A stretch of DNA of 64,000 nucleotides from CAVPWP01 sp963709395 (GCA_963709395.1 CAVPWP010000006.1:62001-126000), one strand, 5' to 3'; counted from the stretch's first letter, positions 43,056 through 53,073 are shown. Notes: a model not told the origin generated them from the letters alone. Numbers and translations: made by a program.

Positions 43056-43882
43056 GCGGTCAGCCGCTCTGCGTGAAAGGCCACATGGTCGGCCATGAAG
43101 GTCGAGACGAAGAAATAGCTGTGGTCGTATTCCGGCTGCATGCGGAAGACGCCCGGTTGCCGCCGGGCCGCCATCGCCTCGGCCAGCGCCTCGGGCATCA
43201 GAAGATCGAGGAACTGGTCGCTGGCCCCCTGGTCGATCAGCACCTCGCCCGGAAAGCCCCGGTCACGCATCAGAAGCGTGGCGTCATGGGCGGCCCAGGC
43301 GGCGGTGTCGTCGCCCAGATAGGCGTCAAGCTGCTTGCGGCCCCAGTCGCTTTCGGTCGGATGCGCGATCGGCGCGAAGGCCGAGAGGCTGCGGTAGCGG
43401 TCGGGATGGGTCATGGCGATGGTCAACGCCCCGTGCCCGCCCATGGAATGGCCGGTGATGCCCTGCCGTTCGGGGTCGAGAGGGAACGCCCCGAACAGCA
43501 CTTCGGGAAGATCGGCGGTGATGAAGTCCCACATGCGGAAGTTGCGCGCCCAGGGGTCGCGCACGGCGTTCAGGTAGAACCCCGCCCCCTGCCCCAGGTC
43601 GTAGGCGTCGTCGTCGGCCACGCCGTCGCCACGCGGCGAAGTGTCGGGAAAGACCACCGCGATGCCGTGCCGGGCCGCATGGGCCTGCGCGCCTGCCTTC
43701 ACCATCGCGTTCTCGTGCGTGCAGGTGAGGCCCGACAGATACCAGAGCACGGGCACCTTCCCCGCCCTTGCCTGCGGCGGCAGGAATAGGCCGAAGGTCA
43801 TCTCGCAATCCGTCGTCGTGGCGCTGTAGGAATAGACCCCCTGCACACCCCCGAAACAGGCATTCTCGGATACGGTCTTCAT
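43052..43882 (-). CDS. fghA: S-formylglutathione hydrolase
   Basis: 276 aa from ATG 43882 (GAGGAGACCCCC). Alpha/beta hydrolase of the esterase D family: LWYLSGLTCTHENAMVKAGA near residue 46 (oxyanion side), the nucleophile elbow GHSMGGHGALTIAM near 145, and the His in PEYDHSYFFVSTFM near 254. Hydrolyses S-formylglutathione to formate and glutathione, the second step of glutathione-dependent formaldehyde oxidation. The first-step enzyme adhC is encoded about 2.4 kb away, on the same strand. Confidence 0.95.
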   Translation of the reverse strand: MKTVSENACFGGVQGVYSYSATTTDCEMTFGLFLPPQARAGKVPVLWYLSGLTCTHENAMVKAGAQAHAARHGIAVVFPDTSPRGDGVADDDAYDLGQGAGFYLNAVRDPWARNFRMWDFITADLPEVLFGAFPLDPERQGITGHSMGGHGALTIAMTHPDRYRSLSAFAPIAHPTESDWGRKQLDAYLGDDTAAWAAHDATLLMRDRGFPGEVLIDQGASDQFLDLLMPEALAEAMAARRQPGVFRMQPEYDHSYFFVSTFMADHVAFHAERLTA

Positions 43883-43893
43883 GGGGGTCTCCT

Positions 43894-44820
43894 CTACAAG
43901 GCGGTGACAAGCGCGATCATCCCCGAGATGGTGAAGATCGACGCGGCGGTGGAAATCAGGATGGTCGCCGAAACGCGCTGCGGTGCGACCCGGTAGTGCT
44001 GGGCCAGGATATAGACGTTGCCGGCCACGGGAAGGGCTGCGGCGGCGATCATGACGCCGGCGGCATAGGGATCGACCTCGAAGATCAGGAGCGCCGCAAC
44101 CGACACGGCGGCCGGGTGCAGCAGAAGCTTGATCGCCGAAAGCTCGACCGCCGTGGTCAGCCGTTCGGCCGATTTCGAGGCAAGCGACGCCCCGATCGCG
44201 AAAAGCGCCCCCGGCGTGGCGGCGGCGCCCAGGATCTGGAGGAACTCCGCCATGGGCGCGGGCACCGGCAGCGCGAACGCCGACCACAGAAGGCCCAGCG
44301 TGATCGAGACGATCATCGGGTTCTTCAGAAGCCCGATGCCCACGGTGCGGAAGATACCCCACGAGAAGGTCCCGCGCGAGGCGCTGACGATGATGACGAT
44401 CAGGCTGCCGAAGACAATCAGGTCCACCGCCAGAACCATCACCACCGGCCCGACCGCCTCGGGCCCCAGAAGCAGGACCAGCATCGGGATGCCCAGAAAC
44501 CCCACGTTCCCGATCACCCCGCACTGCGCCTCGAACGCCGCCTCTTCGGCCGGGCGGCCACGCAGCAGCGAGACGGCGGTCACGAAGAGATAGACCACCA
44601 TGGTGGCCGACAGGTAGGCCAGCAGAAACGGCCAGTTGACCAGTTCCTCGAAGCGCAGGTTCGACGTAAATCCGAACAGCATCGCCGACAGCGCGAAGTA
44701 GAAGACGAACTTGGTGAGATAGGCCGTCGCCTCCTCGGTAAAGAACCGCGTCCGCCCGGCCCAGTAGCCCAGGCCGATCAGCAGGAAGAAGGGCAGCGTC
44801 TTGAAGAATATCTCGACCAT
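43894..44820 (-). CDS. AEC-family transporter (auxin efflux carrier type)
   Basis: 308 aa from ATG 44820; upstream in-frame codons have no ribosome site. About ten transmembrane helices in two repeats (FFKTLPFFLLIGLGYWAGRT, FVFYFALSAMLFGF). The crossover motif GNVGFLGIPMLVLLLGPEA near residue 105 and AAALPVAGNVYILAQHY near 275 mark the AEC fold. Members export organic anions or auxin-like acids. Substrate unknown. Ends 11 bases upstream of fghA, so likely in one unit with it. Confidence 0.85.
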   Translation of the reverse strand: MVEIFFKTLPFFLLIGLGYWAGRTRFFTEEATAYLTKFVFYFALSAMLFGFTSNLRFEELVNWPFLLAYLSATMVVYLFVTAVSLLRGRPAEEAAFEAQCGVIGNVGFLGIPMLVLLLGPEAVGPVVMVLAVDLIVFGSLIVIIVSASRGTFSWGIFRTVGIGLLKNPMIVSITLGLLWSAFALPVPAPMAEFLQILGAAATPGALFAIGASLASKSAERLTTAVELSAIKLLLHPAAVSVAALLIFEVDPYAAGVMIAAAALPVAGNVYILAQHYRVAPQRVSATILISTAASIFTISGMIALVTAL

Positions 44821-44877
44821 GCGCGCCGGGGTAGCCCGTGCGCGTGGGCGGCGCAACTCCTGCAGGATGTGTCGCGC

Positions 44878-44907
44878 TTGCTGGAACTGAACCGTCCGGT
44901 CTACTAT
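44878..44907 (+). promoter_or_regulatory. tetR promoter with an operator-like palindrome in its spacer
   Basis: TTGCTG (44878-44883), 18 bases, TACTAT (44902-44907). The perfect palindrome ACCGTCCGGT (44891-44900) lies between the two boxes, where a bound TetR repressor would block polymerase. The start codon follows 24 bases later. The AEC gene diverges from this region. Confidence 0.5.
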
Positions 44908-44931
44908 CTATACGGGGATGAGGAGACAATC

Positions 44932-45558
44932 ATGAACGCACCGGTGACGGCCATCAAGAAAGGCCGGAAATTCGACCAGGTTCTCGCCGGCGCGCGTGAC
45001 GTGTTTCTGCGCGACGGGTACGAAGGGGCCAGCGTCGACGAGATTGCGCGGACGGCCGGCGTCTCGAAGGCGACGCTTTACAGCTATTTCCCGGACAAGC
45101 GGATCCTCTTCCTCGAAGTCGCCAAGACCGAGTGCCGCCGTCAGGCCGACGACGCGACGGCGGAAATGGACATGGACGCCCCTCCGCGCGAGGTTCTGAC
45201 GCGCACGGCACGGCACATGCTGTGCTTCTTCCTGTCGGACTTCGGCCAGCAGGTCTATCGCATCGTGGTGGCCGAATCGGGACGGTTTCCCTCGCTTGGC
45301 CGCGAGTTCTACGAAGCGGTGCCGATGGCGGTGCGCGGGACGATGATGGCCTATTTCCGTGCGGCGATGTCGCGTGGTGAGCTGGCGATCGACGATCTGG
45401 AACTGGCCGCTGACCAGTTTCCCGAACTGTGCAAGGCATCGCTTCACGGGCAACTGATGCTGGGCGTGCGCACGACCTTCACCGAGGACGAGATCGGGCG
45501 CGTGATCAACGGCGCGGTCGAGATGTTCCTCGCGCGCTACGGCACCGTCCGCCCCTAG
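44932..45558 (+). CDS. TetR/AcrR-family transcriptional regulator
   Basis: 208 aa from ATG 44932 (GAGGAGACAATC). The N-terminal HTH is complete: FDQVLAGARDVFLRDGYEGA, then SVDEIARTAGVSKATLYSYF and PDKRILFLEVA. The C-terminal ligand domain (AARHMLCFFLSDFGQ-like stretch, YRIVVAESGRFPSLGREFYE) is of the AcrR-C type found in regulators of efflux pumps. It is divergent from the AEC transporter, a natural target candidate, and a palindrome in its own promoter suggests autoregulation. Ligand unknown. Confidence 0.9.
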   Translation: MNAPVTAIKKGRKFDQVLAGARDVFLRDGYEGASVDEIARTAGVSKATLYSYFPDKRILFLEVAKTECRRQADDATAEMDMDAPPREVLTRTARHMLCFFLSDFGQQVYRIVVAESGRFPSLGREFYEAVPMAVRGTMMAYFRAAMSRGELAIDDLELAADQFPELCKASLHGQLMLGVRTTFTEDEIGRVINGAVEMFLARYGTVRP

Positions 45559-46261
45559 TCGACGCGCCGGATCTCGACCTGGTTGGCGACCTTGCGCGTC
45601 TCGAACCGCTTGAGGTCGCGGACAAGATCGCTGAGTTTGCGCTTGCCGTAGGTCCGGGTATCGAAGTCGGGATGCTCGGCCGTGATGTTCTGGCCGATGG
45701 CGCCCAGCGAATACCATTCGTCGTCTTCGGCAATCCGGTCCATGGCCGCCAGGATAAGCGGCACCGCCGCCTGCGGTTTCTGCTTGGTTGCCGTCGTGTC
45801 GACCCCAGGTGCTGCGGGTTCGTCCACGATATTCTCGATCAGCACGAAGCGGTTGCAGACGTTGCGCAGCGATTCTGGCGCCTTCGATTCCCCGATGCCG
45901 ATGACGTCGAGACCCTGTTCGCGGATCCGGTTCGCCAGCGCGGTGAAATCGCTGTCCGACGACACCAGGACGAAGCCGTCGAACCGCCCCGTGTGGAGGA
46001 TGTCCATCGCGTCGATCACCAGACCGATGTCGCTGGCGTTCTTGCCGACGGTATTCGCCGATTCCTGATGCGCCACCAGCCCCAGTTCGCGCACCTTCGA
46101 CGTCCAGGCCGACAGCCGTCCGCTCGACCAGTCGCCATAGACCCGGCGCAGCGCGGGCTCGCCGTAGGAGGTGATCTCCTTCAGGATCGCCATCGCGTAT
46201 TTCGCGGGGATGTTGTCGGCGTCGATCAGGACGGCGTAAAGCGGGCGATCGCGCTCGGCCA

Positions 46262-46262
<1 letters not shown>
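45555..46262 (-). CDS. NYN-domain protein with OST-HTH/LOTUS end
   Basis: 235 aa. The PIN-like NYN domain (LabA/DUF88 type) fills residues 8-150: AVLIDADNIPAKYAMAILKE with the first acidic pair, KNASDIGLVIDAMDI, and FVLVSSDSDFTALANRIREQ with the catalytic S-D-S-D. After a linker, WYSLGAIGQNITAEHPDFDT to the Arg/Lys-rich end is a LOTUS-type RNA-binding helix-turn-helix. Expected to be a ribonuclease acting on structured RNA. Overlaps the adhC stop by one base (TGATG). Confidence 0.9.
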
Positions 46263-47389
<1,127 letters not shown>

Positions 47390-47476
47390 GATCTTTCCTC
47401 CCTCGGTCGCGTTTGCGGCACACTGGGCCAATCGCAGGGGGCATGCAATGGCCCGGGCGCGGCCGGACCAGGCGGG

Positions 47477-47935
47477 TCAGCCCAGTTCCGACAGGACCGC
47501 GCTGTAGGTGGCGCGCTTGAAGGGAACGATCGCGTCGAGCAGCGCCTCGGGCGTCATCCATTGCCAGCGCGCGAACTCGCGCGGCGGGCGGGTAATGTCG
47601 ATGGCGTTGTCGGGGGCCGTCAGCACCATCCGGAACCACTTCTGCCGCTGCCCCCGGTATCGCCCCTTCCAGACCTTTCCCAGAAGCTCGGGCGGCAGGT
47701 CGTAGGTCAGCCAGTCGGCGGTCTCGGCCTCGACCAGCACCTTGTCGGGTGTCACCCCGGTCTCTTCCCAGAGCTCGCGCAGGGCGGCGTCACGCGGGTC
47801 CTCGCCTTTGTCGATGCCGCCCTGGGGCATCTGCCAAGCACCCGGCGTGTCGATGCGCTCGCCCGCGAAAATGGCGCCGTCGGCGTTGGTCAGGACAACG
47901 CCGACGCAGGGACGGTAGGGCAGATCGGACGCCAT
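47477..47935 (-). CDS. rppH: RNA pyrophosphohydrolase
   Basis: 152 aa from ATG 47935. Nudix enzyme that removes pyrophosphate from 5'-triphosphate mRNA to trigger decay. PYRPCVGVVLTNADGAIFAG and AWQMPQGGIDKGEDP lead into the Nudix box (DPRDAALRELWEETGV, with R-E-x2-E-E). KGRYRGQRQKWFRMVL is the RppH-specific stretch. It lies 22 bases downstream of ctpA and ends the rsfS operon. Confidence 0.94.
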   Translation of the reverse strand: MASDLPYRPCVGVVLTNADGAIFAGERIDTPGAWQMPQGGIDKGEDPRDAALRELWEETGVTPDKVLVEAETADWLTYDLPPELLGKVWKGRYRGQRQKWFRMVLTAPDNAIDITRPPREFARWQWMTPEALLDAIVPFKRATYSAVLSELG

Positions 47936-47957
47936 CGTGGGGAACGCTGCGTCGCCC

Positions 47958-49304
47958 CTACTCTCCGTTGCCGAGACGCGACAGGCCGGTGAGGATATCG
48001 ATGGCATAGGCCAGCTGGTAGTCCTCTTCGCGCAGTTCCGCGGCGGCTTCGACCTTGGCACGATCGGCTTCGATCTGCTCACGCTGATCCTCGGTGAGGC
48101 TGTCGTTGTCGAGGCTGCCGCGCAGATCGGCCTCGGAGCGGCGGAACCGGTCCGCGGCGCTTGTGTCTTCCTCATCGGCCTCGGCGACCTCGCGCGCGGG
48201 CGGCTGCTGTACGACGATGTCGGGCGAAATCCCAAGCGCCTGGATCGACCGGCCGGACGGCGTGTAATAGCGCGCCGTGGTCAGGCGCATCGCGCCATCT
48301 CCGCGCAGCGGCATGACCGTCTGCACCGAGCCCTTGCCGAAGCTCTTGGTGCCGATCACCACGGCCCGGTGGTGATCCTGAAGCGCGCCCGCCACGATTT
48401 CCGAGGCCGAGGCCGAGCCGCCGTTGATGAGCACGACCACCGGCTTGCCTTCGGCCAGATCGCCGGCCGACGCATTGTAGCGGTCGCCGTCCTGCGGATC
48501 GCGGCCACGTGTCGACACGATCTCGCCCGAGTCGAGGAAGGCGTCGGACACGCGGATCGCCTGGCTCAGAAGTCCGCCGGGGTTGTTGCGCAGATCGATG
48601 ACCACGCCGTTGATGTTCTCCATCCCGCCGGCCTCTTCGGCGACATCGCGCAGCCCGGCCTCGAGGTTGGGATAGGTCTGGTCATTGAAGGTCGTGATGC
48701 GCACAACCGCCGTGTCGCCCTCAAGGCGCGCGCGCACCGCCGTCAGCGTGATCGTGTCACGGATGATGGACACGTCGAACGGCTGATCGACGCCTTCGCG
48801 GGCGACCGTGATGATGATCTCCGACCCAACCGGGCCGCGCATCATGTCCACGGCTTCGTCCAGCGTCAGGCCAAGAACGCTTTCGCCATCGACGTGCGTG
48901 ATGAAATCGCCCGCCTGGATACCAGCGTTCGCCGCCGGGGTGTCGTCCATGGGGGCCACGACTTTCACCCAGCCCTCTTCCTGCGTCACCTCGATTCCGA
49001 GGCCACCGAATTCCCCGCGGGTCTGGACCCGCATGTCGTCGGCGTCACTGGCCGAGAGATACGAGGAATGCGGGTCGAGCGAGGTCAGCATGCCGTTGAT
49101 CGCGGCTTCGATCAGTTCGCCCGGTTCCACGTCTTCAACGTACTGGGCGCGCACACGCTCGAAAATGTCACCGAACAGATCGAGTTGCTCGTAGACCGAG
49201 CTCTGTCGCTCGGCCTCCTGCGCCACAAGCGGTCCGGCCACCTGCGTGGTCAGGAGCACACCGGCCACGGTTCCGCCGATCGCAGCCATCACGAACTTCT
49301 TCAT
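47958..49304 (-). CDS. ctpA: Carboxy-terminal processing protease CtpA (S41)
   Basis: 448 aa from ATG 49304, overlapping the envC-like stop by four bases. N-terminal signal/anchor (MKKFVMAAIGGTVAGVLLTT), a PDZ domain near residues 95-175 (EFGGLGIEVTQEEGWVKVVA, GDFITHVDGESVLGL) and the S41 core with LRNNPGGLLSQAIRV, the nucleophile in INGGSASASEIVAGAL near 314 and the general base Lys in GTKSFGKGSVQTVMP near 339. Periplasmic, typically trims cell-wall hydrolases or membrane proteins. Sitting next to an EnvC-like gene fits that role. Confidence 0.95.
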   Translation of the reverse strand: MKKFVMAAIGGTVAGVLLTTQVAGPLVAQEAERQSSVYEQLDLFGDIFERVRAQYVEDVEPGELIEAAINGMLTSLDPHSSYLSASDADDMRVQTRGEFGGLGIEVTQEEGWVKVVAPMDDTPAANAGIQAGDFITHVDGESVLGLTLDEAVDMMRGPVGSEIIITVAREGVDQPFDVSIIRDTITLTAVRARLEGDTAVVRITTFNDQTYPNLEAGLRDVAEEAGGMENINGVVIDLRNNPGGLLSQAIRVSDAFLDSGEIVSTRGRDPQDGDRYNASAGDLAEGKPVVVLINGGSASASEIVAGALQDHHRAVVIGTKSFGKGSVQTVMPLRGDGAMRLTTARYYTPSGRSIQALGISPDIVVQQPPAREVAEADEEDTSAADRFRRSEADLRGSLDNDSLTEDQREQIEADRAKVEAAAELREEDYQLAYAIDILTGLSRLGNGE

Positions 49305-50446
49305 TGCGTTCTTCCCATCTCTGCATCCGCGACGAACCACGTTGCCGGGTCCTGCGGGTCCTGATCAATTCTAAGTTCCATATAGAGCGTTTCGGTCCGG
49401 CGTTGACCCCCTCCGGACACAGTCTCTGCAATTACCGCCTCGCCTTGGGGCTCCTGCCCCCCCATCAACCCCACCGGCGCCCCGGCATCGACGACATCGC
49501 CGGCACGACCATACGCCTCGTCGAGGCCCGCGAGAACAAGAAGATAGCCGTTCTGGGGTTCAAGAATGATCACGTTTCCGTAGTCGAGAAGAGGGCCGGA
49601 GTAGCGGATCGTCGCAGGCCAGGGGCTGGTGACAAGCGCCCTCGGCCGCGTGGCGACCAGAAGACCGGGCCGGCGGATGCCCGCGGCGTCCGCCTCGTCG
49701 AAGCCGCGGATCACCACCCCCGCGACCGGCAGGGGCAGCACGCCTTGCGCCGCGGCGAAGGTCAGTTCGCCCTCGTCGGCAGGCGCCATGGAGTTGTCGG
49801 CAAGGCCGGCAGCGAAGGCGTCCATCGTCTCGGCGCTGTTGATGAGCGCCTGGATCGCCTGCGGATCCTCGGCCACGCGGGGCGGCAGCGTCGTGCGGTC
49901 GGCCATCGCCTGGCTGAGCGCCGTCCGCGCCGCCTGAATGCCCGCCAGCCCGGCTTCCAGCGTGTCGGCGGCCCCCGCCTGCAACGCCTGCAACTGCTGC
50001 AGTTCCTCAAGCCGGAGGCGCAGCATTTCGACCTCGCCGCGCAGGGTCGGTGTGAGGTCGGCGACCAGCATGCCCGCGCGAACGGTCTGGGTCGCGCCGT
50101 CCGGATGCAGCAGAAGCAGCGCCTCGGGCGAAGTCCGCATCGCCATCAGCACCCCGAAGAGGCGTGACAGCCGGTCGGCCTCGGCCTCGAATTCGGCGCG
50201 GATCGCCCGTTCGCGCAGGGCGCCGCGCCGCAACCCCTCGCGCAGGGCCGACAGCCCCGTCTCGTAGGCGCGCACGGTTTCGGTCAGGGCCGCGACCCGG
50301 TCGCGGGACCCCTCGGCCTCATCGAGGGCCACGGCCGCCCTGGCAAGGCTTGCCGCGGCTTCCGCCGCCACATCCGTGGGGCTTTGCTCCTGCGCCTGCA
50401 CGGGAAGGCCAAGCGCCATGGCCAGAACAAGGACGATCCGTCTCAT
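49301..50446 (-). CDS. EnvC-like murein hydrolase activator (degenerate LytM)
   Basis: 381 aa. Signal peptide (MRRIVLVLAMALGLPVQAQE), a long coiled coil from about residue 25 to 215 (LAEAAASLARAAV-like heptads; LRLRLEELQQLQALQAGAAD), and a C-terminal M23/LytM fold (LPVAGVVIRGFDEADAAGI, LLDYGNVIILEPQNGYLLVL). The zinc ligands of active LytM enzymes are missing: RRPGLLV replaces the H-x-G-x-D segment and IILEPQNGY replaces the I-x-H-x-x-G segment. This is the state seen in EnvC, which activates amidases during septum splitting. Coupled by ATGA to gpmI upstream and ctpA downstream. Confidence 0.9.
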   Translation of the reverse strand: MRRIVLVLAMALGLPVQAQEQSPTDVAAEAAASLARAAVALDEAEGSRDRVAALTETVRAYETGLSALREGLRRGALRERAIRAEFEAEADRLSRLFGVLMAMRTSPEALLLLHPDGATQTVRAGMLVADLTPTLRGEVEMLRLRLEELQQLQALQAGAADTLEAGLAGIQAARTALSQAMADRTTLPPRVAEDPQAIQALINSAETMDAFAAGLADNSMAPADEGELTFAAAQGVLPLPVAGVVIRGFDEADAAGIRRPGLLVATRPRALVTSPWPATIRYSGPLLDYGNVIILEPQNGYLLVLAGLDEAYGRAGDVVDAGAPVGLMGGQEPQGEAVIAETVSGGGQRRTETLYMELRIDQDPQDPATWFVADAEMGRTQ

Positions 50447-51963
50447 CGGTCGATCAGCGAGGTGCCCGTCATTTCGGGCGGCGCCTCGAGGCCCATGAGA
50501 TCGAGAAGCGTGGGCGCCAGATCGGCAAGCCGCCCGTCATGCAACCGCGCGCCCTCCGGCCCGCCGAACAGGATCACAGGCACCGGGTTCGTGGTGTGCG
50601 ACGTGTGCGGCCCGCCGGTCCTCGGATCGACCATCGTCTCGCAGTTTCCGTGATCCGCGGTCACGATCATCGCTCCGCCAGCCGATTCAAGCGCCGCCAT
50701 CACCTGCCCAAGACCCTGGTCCACCGTCTCGCAGGCCTTGATGGCCGCGTCCAGGTCGCCGGTGTGCCCCACCATGTCCGGGTTGGCGTAGTTGACCACG
50801 ATCAGGTCGTACCCCTTGCCGATCGCCTCGACGAATTGCTTGGTGACCTCGGGCGCGCTCATCTCGGGCTGCATGTCGTAGGTCGCGACCTTGGGCGAGG
50901 GCGCCATGTAGCGGTCTTCGCCGACTTCGGGCGTTTCCCTGCCGCCGTTCAGGAAGAAGGTCACATGCGGATACTTCTCGGTCTCGGCAAGGCGGAACTG
51001 CCGCAACCCGTGCTGCGCCACCCAGGCGCCCAGGGTGTTGACGATGTCCTGCTTGGGGAAGGCGGCGGTCATGTACTTGTCGTGCTCGGTCGAATAATCG
51101 ACCATCCCGAGGCGGGCGGCCAGATCCGGCCGGTGTCCCACGTCGAATTCGTCGAAGCCCGGCTCGGCGATGGCGCGCAGGATCTCGCGTGCGCGGTCGG
51201 CGCGGAAGTTCAGAAAGAAGATCCCGTCCCCGTCCCGCATCCCCGCATAGCCGCCAAGAACGCGCGGAGTGATGAACTCGTCGGTCTCGCCTGCCTCATA
51301 GGCCGCATCGACGGCGGCCAGCGCGTCGGACGCGGCCGTGCCTTCGCCGTGCACCACGGCCTCATAGGCCCGGGCGACGCGTTCCCAGCGATTGTCGCGG
51401 TCCATCTCGTAGTAGCGGCCAACCAGGGTCGCGATCGTCACTCCCTCAGGCAGCTTCGACAAGAGCTCCTCGACATAGCCGCGCGCCGATTTCGGCGGAA
51501 CGTCCCGCCCGTCGGTGATGAGATGCAGGATTACCGGCACGTCCAGATCGGTGAGCATCCGTGCCGCCGCAACCATGTGATCAAGATGCCCGTGCACGCC
51601 GCCGTCCGACACCACGCCGAAAAGATGGGCACTGCCTCCGCTGTCCTTCAGGGCCGATGCGAAATCGAGGATCGCGGGGTTGCGGAAGAAGCTCCCGTCC
51701 TCGATCGCAAGGCCGATCTGACCAAGGTCCATCGCGACCACGCGTCCCGCGCCGATGTTGGTGTGGCCGACTTCGGAGTTGCCCATCTGGCCCGTGGGCA
51801 GACCGACATCGGGGCCGTGGGTCACAAGCTGGCCATGCGGGCAGGTCGCCATCATCGCATCGAAGTTGGGCGTGTCGGCCAGCTTCGGCGCGTTCGCAGT
51901 CGGATCGTCGCGCAGCCCCCAGCCGTCGAGAATGCATAGAACGACAGGTCTCGGTACGGTCAT
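50443..51963 (-). CDS. gpmI: 2,3-bisphosphoglycerate-independent phosphoglycerate mutase
   Basis: 506 aa. Interconverts 3- and 2-phosphoglycerate using two manganese ions. ILDGWGLRDD near residue 10, the phosphorylated Ser in GQMGNSEVGHTNIGAGRVV near 60, DGRDVPPKSARGYVEEL near 151, NYANPDMVGHTGDLDAAIKA near 396 and VTADHGNCETMVDPRTGGPH near 437 are all present. Complete and normal length. Confidence 0.97.
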   Translation of the reverse strand: MTVPRPVVLCILDGWGLRDDPTANAPKLADTPNFDAMMATCPHGQLVTHGPDVGLPTGQMGNSEVGHTNIGAGRVVAMDLGQIGLAIEDGSFFRNPAILDFASALKDSGGSAHLFGVVSDGGVHGHLDHMVAAARMLTDLDVPVILHLITDGRDVPPKSARGYVEELLSKLPEGVTIATLVGRYYEMDRDNRWERVARAYEAVVHGEGTAASDALAAVDAAYEAGETDEFITPRVLGGYAGMRDGDGIFFLNFRADRAREILRAIAEPGFDEFDVGHRPDLAARLGMVDYSTEHDKYMTAAFPKQDIVNTLGAWVAQHGLRQFRLAETEKYPHVTFFLNGGRETPEVGEDRYMAPSPKVATYDMQPEMSAPEVTKQFVEAIGKGYDLIVVNYANPDMVGHTGDLDAAIKACETVDQGLGQVMAALESAGGAMIVTADHGNCETMVDPRTGGPHTSHTTNPVPVILFGGPEGARLHDGRLADLAPTLLDLMGLEAPPEMTGTSLIDR

Positions 51964-52039
51964 GGATCGGGCCTCATGGCTTTTGCCTGTGTTCTATCCC
52001 GCGCCGGGTCCGAAGGGAACCGTTCCGCGCACAGGACCA

Positions 52040-52510
52040 TCACGCGCGGTGATAGGGCGTGCCGGCCAGGATTCCCGTGGCGCGGTAAAGCTGTTCGGCC
52101 AGCATCACCCGCGCCAGCATGTGCGGCCAGACCATCGCGCCGAAGGACAGCGTCAGGTCCGCGCGATCAAGAACTGCGGGGTCAAGCCCGTCCGCCCCGC
52201 CGATCAGGAAGGCGGCGCTCTGCGCGCCCTCGTCCCGCCACCGCTCCAGACGCGCCGCGAAGTCGGGCGAGGCCATCGTCACCCCGCGCTCATCGAGGGC
52301 ACAGACCATGGCGCCTTCGGGCACCGCGCGCAAGAGCGCCTCGCCCTCGGCGGGCTTTCCGGCCGCCTTGCGGTCATCGATTTCGGTGACGGTCGCCGGG
52401 CCCAGACCCAGCGCGCGCCCGGTGCGCCCGCACCGGGTCAGGTAGTCGTCGACAAGCGCCTTCTCGGGGCCGCTGCGCAGCCGCCCCACGGCGCAGATGT
52501 GAAGCCGCAT
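52040..52510 (-). CDS. rlmH: 23S rRNA (pseudouridine-1915-N3)-methyltransferase RlmH
   Basis: 156 aa from ATG 52510. SPOUT methyltransferase of the 70S ribosome: MRLHICAVGRLRSGPEKALV, then ALDERGVTMASPDFAARLER, FLIGGADGLDPAVLDRADL for the SAM knot, and the C-terminal HMLARVMLAEQLYRATGILA GTPYH. The start overlaps the rsfS stop (ATG within TGATG). Usual rsfS-rlmH pair. Confidence 0.96.
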   Translation of the reverse strand: MRLHICAVGRLRSGPEKALVDDYLTRCGRTGRALGLGPATVTEIDDRKAAGKPAEGEALLRAVPEGAMVCALDERGVTMASPDFAARLERWRDEGAQSAAFLIGGADGLDPAVLDRADLTLSFGAMVWPHMLARVMLAEQLYRATGILAGTPYHRA

Positions 52511-52878
52511 CAGGCTTTGGCGGCGGCGCTCTCGGCCGGGCTGAGCCACATCTTCTCGAGCTGGTAGAAGTCGCGCACCTCGGGCCGGAAGACATGGACG
52601 ATCACATCGCCCGCGTCGATCAGCACCCAGTCCCCGGTGTCCTTGCCCTCGACCTTGCAGATGAGGCCGGTGTCCTGCTTGAGCCGGTCGACCAGGTTGT
52701 CGGCAATGGACGCCACCTGGCGCGACGAGCGGCCCGAGCAGATGACCATGTAGTCGGCCATCTCGGACTTGCCGCGGAGGTCGATTTCAACCACCTCTTC
52801 GGCCTTGTCGTCATCGAGAGAACTGAGAATGCGGGCAAGCGTGTCGCGGCTTGCGGCCTGGGACGGGTCGTGAGTCAT
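52510..52878 (-). CDS. rsfS: Ribosomal silencing factor RsfS
   Basis: 122 aa from ATG 52878. Binds L14 to block subunit joining during starvation. LSSLDDDKAEEVVEIDLRGK, MADYMVICSGRSSRQVASIA near residue 42 and WVLIDAGDVIVHVFRPEVRD near 86 are canonical. The strong AAGGAGG upstream is not used by this ATG but by a short ORF that ends on it, so the start choice rests on homology. First gene of the operon rsfS-rlmH-gpmI-envC-like-ctpA-rppH. Confidence 0.93.
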   Translation of the reverse strand: MTHDPSQAASRDTLARILSSLDDDKAEEVVEIDLRGKSEMADYMVICSGRSSRQVASIADNLVDRLKQDTGLICKVEGKDTGDWVLIDAGDVIVHVFRPEVRDFYQLEKMWLSPAESAAAKA

Positions 52879-52934
52879 CACGGACCCGGACGCGGTCGGG
52901 TCACGGACCGCTTCGTGAAGTTGAGACAGGACAT
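52878..52934 (-). CDS. Putative 18-residue upstream ORF coupled to rsfS
   Basis: ATG at 52934, eight bases after AAGGAGG, reads MSCLNFTKRSVTRPRPGP and stops at TGA 52880-52878, overlapping the rsfS ATG (TG-ATG). The best Shine-Dalgarno of the operon belongs to this reading frame and not to rsfS. Coupling could set rsfS translation. No family match is claimed. Confidence 0.4.
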   Translation of the reverse strand: MSCLNFTKRSVTRPRPGP

Positions 52935-52984
52935 AGTCCTCCTTGGTTGTGCGCCGGTCAGGCCCCGGCGCGGGCCATGATATG

Positions 52985-53013
52985 AATGTAGCATTGGACC
53001 TGCCCAATCTCAA
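52985..53013 (-). promoter_or_regulatory. Promoter of the rsfS operon
   Basis: On the minus strand TTGAGA (53013-53008), 17 bases, TACATT (52990-52985), about 50 bases before the upstream ORF start. Confidence 0.5.
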
Positions 53014-53073
53014 CGGCATCGCGGAAACCTGGCGCGAGCGGCCATTTTCGCGGGGCGCTCGCCGCCGCTGGAG

